Part shown: one piece after another, positions 6,037-10,635 of the stretch | Layout of the letters: each line of letters begins with the position of its first letter | Numbering within the stretch: the first letter of the stretch is position 1 | NCBI GenBank assembly: GCA_031258505.1 | Contig: JAIRMT010000032.1 | Span: 1 to 10,635 of the forward strand | DNA: 10,635 nucleotides | From: Treponema sp. | GTDB lineage: Bacteria > Spirochaetota > Spirochaetia > Treponematales > Breznakiellaceae | Direction: 5' to 3' | Notes under the pieces: model-generated | Told to the model about the DNA's origin: nothing | The model's database searches: none | Seen by the model: the letters and a program-made list of their open reading frames with translations, nothing else | Program-made: the position numbers and the translations under genes

Positions 6037-7170
6037 ATGGCTGCTATAACACCCATACGAAGTCGATGGAAATCGTCAATGAGCGACCGTGAACGTTTTA
6101 ACCGGCAGATGCGCTTCCAGAGCGTTGACCGCAGTTTCAACATGGAGTTTGGTTACTGGGACGAAAACTTCACCCAGTGGGATATTTTCGTCAACAACGG
6201 TATCAAGAATAACTGGGAAGCGGACATCTTCTTTAACTTCGACATCATAAAGGGAATTGGCGGACGGGTGTTTATACATCCGCCGATAGAGTCAAAGGTA
6301 CTCGAAGAGCGCGAGTCTACCCAGATCGTGCTTAATTCGGAGGGACTCATCGTTGAGCAGCCCCGCGCCGGTTTTGGAAGCTCCATCCCCCACTGCCTCA
6401 AGTCCTCGATAGAAACACCGGCGGACTGGGAGAACATGAAAGCCGAGCATTTTGACCTGAAGCACCCCGACCGCATTGTTGACATTACCGCCCTGAAAAA
6501 AGAGTTCGGCGACGATGAGAGCCGCGACTATCCCCTCGGTGTTGACTGCGGCTCAATGATTGGCCGCGTCCGCGACGTCTTAACGTTTGAGGGCCTTGCC
6601 TACGCCACTTACGACTATCCAGAAATGGTCGAGGACATGGTAGAAACGAGTTGCCAGCTCGTCGAACACTTTCTCGATCAGGTCTTGCCCCACTTCAAGT
6701 TTGATTACGCCTCTGGCTGGGAAGACATCTGCTTTAACCACGGCCCGATTGTGTCGCTGGACTTCTTCCGTAACGTCATCACTCCGCGATATAAGCGGAT
6801 CAGCAAAAAGCTGACCGCGCATGGCATAGACATCTGGTACACCGACTGTGACGGCGATGTGCGTCCCATACTGCCCTACTTCCTTGAGGGCGGCATCAAC
6901 TGCCTCTTCCCATACGAGGTCAATAGTTGCGCCCACCCCGGCGAACTGCTCGACCAGTATGACGGCCAGCTTCGCATCATGGGTGGTGTGGACAAAATGC
7001 GCATGGGCGAAGGTAAAGACGCGATTAAGACTTATCTCCAAAGCCTTGAAAAGTATGTAGCGCGTGGCGGCTACATTCCCTTCTGCGATCACCGTTGTCC
7101 CCCGAATGTTAAGCCGGAAGATTACCTTTACTATCTTGATCTTAAAGAAAAGATGTTCGGGATGGGTTAA
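6037..7170 (+). CDS. URO-D superfamily protein, methyltransferase-like
   Basis: This 377-residue cytoplasmic protein belongs to the uroporphyrinogen decarboxylase superfamily, in the broad group containing the corrinoid methyltransferases MtaA and MtbA. The N-terminal SDRERFNRQMRFQSVDR (16-32) is the usual opening. Later landmarks are YTDCDGDV (268-275), the GGINCLFPYEVNSCAHPGE region (about 284-302), MGGVDK (315-320) and GGYIPFCDHRCPPNV (346-360). The canonical His-x-Cys zinc motif of MtaA/MtbA is not evident. Instead there is the D-x-D-G-D pattern that, from memory, marks a large uncharacterised subgroup, with Cys in the variable position. Haem-pathway decarboxylation is unlikely, as true HemE proteins look different and no haem genes adjoin. 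Methyl transfer to or from a corrinoid protein is plausible given the corrinoid activator next downstream, but no corrinoid protein is encoded nearby. The start at 6037 follows a good ribosome binding site; it adds 14 residues before the family-typical start at Met15. Confidence 0.85.
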   Translation: MAAITPIRSRWKSSMSDRERFNRQMRFQSVDRSFNMEFGYWDENFTQWDIFVNNGIKNNWEADIFFNFDIIKGIGGRVFIHPPIESKVLEERESTQIVLNSEGLIVEQPRAGFGSSIPHCLKSSIETPADWENMKAEHFDLKHPDRIVDITALKKEFGDDESRDYPLGVDCGSMIGRVRDVLTFEGLAYATYDYPEMVEDMVETSCQLVEHFLDQVLPHFKFDYASGWEDICFNHGPIVSLDFFRNVITPRYKRISKKLTAHGIDIWYTDCDGDVRPILPYFLEGGINCLFPYEVNSCAHPGELLDQYDGQLRIMGGVDKMRMGEGKDAIKTYLQSLEKYVARGGYIPFCDHRCPPNVKPEDYLYYLDLKEKMFGMG

Positions 7171-7417
7171 AAGCAGCTTATGAATTCGCTATTATTCCCC
7201 GCTAACCGCACAGCCGGCTATAGTTCCGCTCATCTCTGTGCTGGTCGGCGCATCATTGCTCTATCCGCCAGTTAAAATCCCTGCAGCCATGCGCCCGCCG
7301 CCCGCGATCACTGCATGAAACTTCGTGTGTGTCCCTGCCTTTGACTTTCCTTTAGTTTGTCGTCCCCTTTTTGTCCATCCTGTTTTGGGGAACTTTCCTC
7401 AGTGTTACAGGGTTTAC

Positions 7418-7550
7418 GGGAAGGGTTCCAGAAGTCCTGGGAAGGGTTCTAGAAGTCCTGGGAAGGGTTCCAGAAGTCCTAGAAAGGGTTCTAGAAGTCC
7501 TGGGAAGGGTTCCAGAAGTCCTAGAAAGGGTTCCAGAAGTCCTAGAAAGC
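7418..7550. repeat. 21-bp tandem repeat array, 6 full units plus a partial
   Basis: Units begin at 7418, 7439, 7460, 7481, 7502 and 7523, with a partial unit from 7544. The shared core is AAGGGTTCYAGAAGTCCT, preceded by GGG or AGA. Each unit centres on TTCYAGAA, a perfect palindrome when Y is T (7439 and 7481 units). Variation is confined to the central C/T and the leading triplet. There are no spacers, so this is not CRISPR. The period is a multiple of three, so several frames stay open on both strands, one reading as a Gly-Lys-Gly-Ser-Arg-Ser-Pro repeat. Since flanking sequence looks non-coding and there is no ribosome binding site, I regard these frames as by-products. The position, between two plus-strand genes of possibly linked function, allows a regulatory role. 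Confidence 0.93.
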
Positions 7551-7677
7551 GTACTGTATCTTATCGCCTTGTTAAAGACTACACCTTCCTCATAGCCGCT
7601 TGTTTTCATTCATGTGTTTTTCCCCCTGCTATTATCCCGCCGCGTCCGCCTCTGTCTTTCAGCCTTTACTAACAGCG

Positions 7678-7686
7678 CCTAGAAAG
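7678..7686. repeat. Isolated fragment of the 21-bp repeat
   Basis: CCTAGAAAG matches exactly the unit junctions at 7478-7486, 7520-7528 and 7541-7549, but lies 128 bp beyond the array. It may be a decayed outlier unit, although nine bases can recur by chance. Confidence 0.35.
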
Positions 7687-7690
7687 TCCG

Positions 7691-7714
7691 GGTTAATCTG
7701 TGTAACCTACAGAT
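7691..7714 (+). promoter_or_regulatory. Overlapping inverted repeats before the compact activator
   Basis: Two short inverted repeats overlap: GGTTA (7691-7695) with TAACC (7703-7707), and ATCTGT (7696-7701) with ACAGAT (7709-7714). They cannot both form at once in RNA. They lie 22 bases before the start codon, so they could be an operator or a small alternative-stem switch. The stems are only 5-6 bp and no T-run follows, so function is uncertain. Confidence 0.35.
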
Positions 7715-7727
7715 ACTCATTACTATT

Positions 7728-7731
7728 GGAG
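7728..7731 (+). promoter_or_regulatory. Shine-Dalgarno site of the compact activator
   Basis: GGAG, within TTGGAG, lies five bases before the ATG at 7737 and supports that start. Confidence 0.7.
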
Positions 7732-7736
7732 TTGCT

Positions 7737-9170
7737 ATGAAGATTACGATAAAAAATAACGAGGCGTCTGTACTCAGCGCTCTGGGAAACATGGGCGTCG
7801 CGTTCAGCGCGCCTTGCGGCGGACGGCATGTGTGCGGGAAATGCAAGGTTAAACTTATTGAAGGCCAGATACTCGGCGATACAGACAATGTTGGGGACTT
7901 TCTTGCCTGTCAGGGCATTCCCCTGTCAGACATCACGGTAGAATTGCCCGATGAGCTTATCATAAAAAACGAGGTGGAGGGCTCTGTGGCTTTCTCGCCT
8001 GCTGTACGCGCCGGCGTTGCGCTAGACATTGGCACAACCACGCTTTCCGCCCGCCTGATTGACCTGAACACTGGCGCGATTCTGGACACCCGTTCAGAAC
8101 TGAATGACCAGCGTATCTTTGGCGCTGACGTGATGAGCCGGATTAACGCCGCCAGAAACGGGAAAACAGCAGAGCTGTTCGGCCTTATCAAGCGGCAGAC
8201 GCAAAGGATTCTCAACTCGTTCAGAGTAAACGAAATTGAACAACTTACGGTCAGCGGCAATACAACCATGCTCCATCTCTTCACCAATACCGACCCGTCC
8301 AGTATGGGGGAACTGCCCTTTACGCCGGTGTTTCTCGTGGAGCGAAACATAGCTGGCGCCGAGTTTTCCCTGCCCGCGCGCGTGGTCAAACTCTTACCGT
8401 CGATTGCGGCTTTTATCGGCAGCGACATTGTGGCGGGCCTTACCTCTCTCGACATACTACACGGCTATAATAACGCCCTCTTCATCGACATTGGTACCAA
8501 TGGCGAAATGGCTCTGTTCCATGACAGAAAACTGTATTGCTGTTCCACTGCCGCTGGACCAGCCTTTGAGGGTGCGGAAATCTCCTGCGGTATGGGTTCT
8601 ATCCCCGGCGCCATTAACAAGATTACGTGGTCAGCCGAGAATAGCCGGCTTTCCTTCACCACCATCGGGGATGCGCCTCCCCTCGGCCTCTGCGGTTGCG
8701 GCCTCATCGACGCTATAGCCATTATGCTTTCCACTGGCGTCATTGATGAAACTGGCGCGATGGATACCGAGCGTTTCGCGATTAGTGAGGGTATTTCGCT
8801 GATAAACCGCGATATACGACAGTTCCAGTTAGCCAAGAGCGCGATTCTGTCGGGTATTAAGATACTGTGTAAAAACGCCGGCGTGAAGTTAAGCGAAGTG
8901 AGCGTGGTGTTTATCGCCGGGGGCTTGGGCTTTTTCATTGACCAGCAAAACGCGGTGCGCGCCGGTCTTTTGCCCATGGTGTTTCTTGACAAGATCAAGG
9001 TCTGCGGCAACCTGAGTCTGAAAGGCGCTGTTCAGTACCTCACAGACCCCGGTTTTCTTATGGTCGCTAAAGCCATCATTAACAAAAGCATTTCGCTCGA
9101 TCTCGCCGCTGATCCGGCCTTCATGGACGAGTTTGCAGAAAACATGCTGTTTGAGAAAACGTGCGCTTAA
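7737..9170 (+). CDS. Compact reductive activator of corrinoid protein (RACE family)
   Basis: This 477-residue cytoplasmic protein is a second, divergent relative of the activator at 984-2912. Residues 1-72 form a short [2Fe-2S] domain with C27, C33, C36 and C58 (spacing X5, X2, X21, a tighter loop than in the first protein). It then passes almost directly into the ASKHA ATPase (DUF4445): ALDIGTTT (95-102), SGNTTMLHLF (173-182), FIDIGTNGEM (249-258), GLCGCG (317-322) and FIAGGLG (392-398). The roughly 130-residue linker/middle region of RACo is missing. The likely role is ATP-dependent reduction of Co(II) corrinoid to Co(I) on a partner corrinoid protein. The shorter build suggests a partner other than CFeSP, possibly the corrinoid protein of a methyltransferase system involving the upstream URO-D protein (inference). 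The gene ends 13 bp from the convergent chemoreceptor gene with no clear terminator between them. Confidence 0.88.
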   Translation: MKITIKNNEASVLSALGNMGVAFSAPCGGRHVCGKCKVKLIEGQILGDTDNVGDFLACQGIPLSDITVELPDELIIKNEVEGSVAFSPAVRAGVALDIGTTTLSARLIDLNTGAILDTRSELNDQRIFGADVMSRINAARNGKTAELFGLIKRQTQRILNSFRVNEIEQLTVSGNTTMLHLFTNTDPSSMGELPFTPVFLVERNIAGAEFSLPARVVKLLPSIAAFIGSDIVAGLTSLDILHGYNNALFIDIGTNGEMALFHDRKLYCCSTAAGPAFEGAEISCGMGSIPGAINKITWSAENSRLSFTTIGDAPPLGLCGCGLIDAIAIMLSTGVIDETGAMDTERFAISEGISLINRDIRQFQLAKSAILSGIKILCKNAGVKLSEVSVVFIAGGLGFFIDQQNAVRAGLLPMVFLDKIKVCGNLSLKGAVQYLTDPGFLMVAKAIINKSISLDLAADPAFMDEFAENMLFEKTCA

Positions 9171-9183
9171 CTCTGCATATTTT

Positions 9184-10635
9184 TTACTCGACCTTAAACC
9201 GCGAAACTTCCTTCACCAGAATATTGATGTTCTCGTGGTTCTGGCTCGACAGTTCATTCACCCGCCCCACCGCCACGTTGATTTGTTCCGCGCCCGATGA
9301 CATCTCATTCATGCCTCCGGCGATCTCTTGGGTTGCCTTTTCAAGAGTCCTGCTTTCATGGATCACTTCCGCGCTGCCCTCAAGCATCTCCGTGGAACTG
9401 GCTTTTACCAGCCCGGTGATATCGTTCACCTGCTCGATAGCATCTAAAATCTGCTTGCTCCCCACGCGCTGTTCCTCCATGGCATTGCGGATGTTCTCCT
9501 CCTGCTCCGCCACAGTCTTGATGTCGCGGTCAATAGCCTCGAATTTGTTTAAAACATTGTCAGTGGACGTGATTATTTTGTCGATGGATTCCTTGATTTT
9601 CTTGAGCACTGTGGAAATGGTCTTGCTCTGCTCGCTTGAGTTTTCGGCAAGTTTACGGATTTCATCAGCGACCACGGCAAATCCCTTGCCAGCTTCGCCA
9701 GCGTGGGCTGCCTCAATAGCGGCATTCATCGAGAGCAGGTTGGTCTGGCTGGCGATGTTTTCCATCACCGCGTTGATTTCTAAAAGACCTTCGGACTCGC
9801 GGGCTATTTCCTGTATGTTGGTGGACACTTCCTGCAAACCTTCGCGCCCCACTACAGCGGCGCTGGTCAGTTTTTTTACATTGTCAGTGTTTTTCACCAG
9901 CGTATTGGTAACGGACTGTATGCTGGCGAGCATCTCCTCAATGGCGCTGGAAGACTGGGCAACACTGATTGCTTGCTTTTTCACATGGCTGTCCAGCTTA
10001 TTGATGTTCACGGAAATCTGTTCCATGGTGGCGTTGGATTCGGTTACCGAGGCGCTTTGGTTTGTTACTAAGTTTTTGATGCTATGAATGTTGGCGGTGA
10101 TCTCGTTGATAGCCGCGGCAGTCTCGGTCATGTTGGTGGACAGTTCACCACCGATGTCGAAGAGTTTAACGCTCTGCTCTTTGATAGTGGTGATGAGGTG
10201 CCGAATCTTTTCCAGGGTCTGATTAAAGGAACGGCCGATGTCTCCGATTTCGTCCTTGCTCGTGATTTCAAGTTGCCGCGTCAGGTCCCCTCCGCCTATA
10301 TCGGCAAAGGTTGCCATCATCAAAGCAAGGGGCTGGCTTATGGCGCGCGCCATAAATAAGATCGCAATGAAGATAATGACCAGTATCCCGGCTGTGATGG
10401 GGAGGGCAAGATGCAGCATCCGCAGAACAGGCTTGCTGATAACGCTGCTCGGAATGCCTATCAGCAGCGACCAAGGAGCGGTGATGTTTCCCACCTGTAT
10501 CGGAACCGCGATAAAAAACATTTCTGTTCCCTCTCTGACTGCGGAGAATGAGTAGGTCTCGCCGTTTTTGACTGCCTGTATCAGCGCGTCCAGCTCATCG
10601 CCGACCATATCCACTTCCGTGTCCTTCATCTGCTT
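9184..10635 (-). CDS. Methyl-accepting chemotaxis protein, 5' end off window
   Basis: The C-terminal 483 residues of a transmembrane chemoreceptor are present. The frame is open to the window edge: codons for K and Q precede the first visible Met at 10629, so that Met is internal and the CDS is partial. Counting from that Met, residues 1-70 are the end of a periplasmic sensor domain (probably Cache-like), and about 74-95 (LALPITAGILVIIFIAILF) are the membrane segment. About 96-148 are a HAMP domain with DEIGDIGRSFN, then a long coiled-coil signalling domain. The conserved hairpin tip is at about 284-332, including NLLSMNAAIEAAHAGEAG and GFAVVADEIRKLAENS. It would control CheA/CheW and flagellar motion. 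There is no C-terminal NWETF-type pentapeptide for CheR docking; the protein ends FKVE. The ligand cannot be told from this fragment. It is convergent with the compact activator. Confidence 0.95.
   Translation of the reverse strand, partial: KQMKDTEVDMVGDELDALIQAVKNGETYSFSAVREGTEMFFIAVPIQVGNITAPWSLLIGIPSSVISKPVLRMLHLALPITAGILVIIFIAILFMARAISQPLALMMATFADIGGGDLTRQLEITSKDEIGDIGRSFNQTLEKIRHLITTIKEQSVKLFDIGGELSTNMTETAAAINEITANIHSIKNLVTNQSASVTESNATMEQISVNINKLDSHVKKQAISVAQSSSAIEEMLASIQSVTNTLVKNTDNVKKLTSAAVVGREGLQEVSTNIQEIARESEGLLEINAVMENIASQTNLLSMNAAIEAAHAGEAGKGFAVVADEIRKLAENSSEQSKTISTVLKKIKESIDKIITSTDNVLNKFEAIDRDIKTVAEQEENIRNAMEEQRVGSKQILDAIEQVNDITGLVKASSTEMLEGSAEVIHESRTLEKATQEIAGGMNEMSSGAEQINVAVGRVNELSSQNHENINILVKEVSRFKVE

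Larger units (their letters stand above)
7171..7736 (+). other. 566-bp gap between the URO-D gene and compact activator
   Basis: The first 245 bases hold no supportable gene. A 31-codon reading from the ATG at 7180 lacks a ribosome binding site. There is no visible corrinoid-binding motif (DxHxxG) that would indicate a remnant MtaC-type gene, and no clear cobalamin riboswitch. The middle holds the 21-bp array (7418-7550), and the end holds the leader of the activator gene with overlapping inverted repeats (7691-7714). Confidence 0.6.

Noticed and set aside
7171..7417. Remnant of a corrinoid-protein gene between the URO-D gene and the activator
   Set aside because: It would make sense in context, but I see no DxHxxG-like motif or long open frame in this stretch.
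7325..7672. 115-codon Gly-Lys-Gly-Ser-Arg-Ser-Pro repeat ORF, plus open frames on the other strand (7352-7609) and in another frame (7371-7595)
   Set aside because: All arise from the same 21-bp array. Several frames are equally open, the non-repeat ends look non-coding and there is no ribosome binding site.
7551..7736. Cobalamin riboswitch before the compact activator
   Set aside because: The leader is short and I could not find a B12-box-like conserved segment or the expected long fold.
9171..9183. Bidirectional terminator between the convergent genes
   Set aside because: The 13-bp gap has a short T-run but no stem of useful length next to it.
9161..10087. 308-codon plus-strand ORF opposite the chemoreceptor gene
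   Set aside because: It is antisense to an unmistakable chemoreceptor signalling domain and its composition (Ser/Leu/Ile-rich) is typical of such a shadow.

Overview
The window fits an acetogenic or corrinoid-using anaerobe, most plausibly a gut spirochaete of the Treponema group. The argument for this is a nickel-insertion ATPase of the CooC/AcsF family, two reductive activators of corrinoid proteins, a methyltransferase-like URO-D protein, a chemoreceptor, and roughly balanced base composition. The taxonomic assignment is inference, because no rRNA or other decisive marker is present.

Layout. Positions 1-327 carry no convincing gene. They hold a long imperfect hairpin (13-89) and a 21-bp tandem array (146-292). 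On the minus strand, 3682 down to 328, is a tightly packed operon: cooC/acsF, then a full-length RACo/AcsV-type corrinoid activator, then a DUF3786 protein. Both junctions overlap (ATGA and TGATG). The 319-bp divergent gap (3683-4001) holds a 22-codon ORF with a strong Shine-Dalgarno sequence, a duplicated 11-mer, and a possible leaderless promoter for uvrB. On the plus strand come uvrB (4002-5996) and a URO-D superfamily protein (6037-7170). A 566-bp gap follows, holding a second 21-bp tandem array (7418-7550). Next is a second, compact corrinoid activator (7737-9170). A chemoreceptor (complement of 9184-10635) converges on it and is cut by the window edge.

How the genes fit together. CooC/AcsF proteins use ATP to help load nickel into CO dehydrogenase or acetyl-CoA synthase. 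RACo uses ATP and a [2Fe-2S] domain to rescue inactive Co(II) corrinoid to Co(I). The minus-strand operon therefore looks like a maturation and maintenance module for the methyl/carbonyl branch of the Wood-Ljungdahl pathway, with DUF3786 as an uncharacterised third member. The plus-strand URO-D protein and compact activator could form a second methyl-transfer module, but no corrinoid protein, CODH or ACS is in the window, so substrates and partners are unknown. uvrB (DNA repair) and the chemoreceptor have no evident functional link to these modules.

The least explained features are the two 21-bp arrays of unrelated sequence but identical period, one just past the end of the minus operon and one between the URO-D gene and the compact activator, together with the DUF3786 protein and the compact activator that lacks RACo's middle domain. 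I see no proof of a wholly new system.
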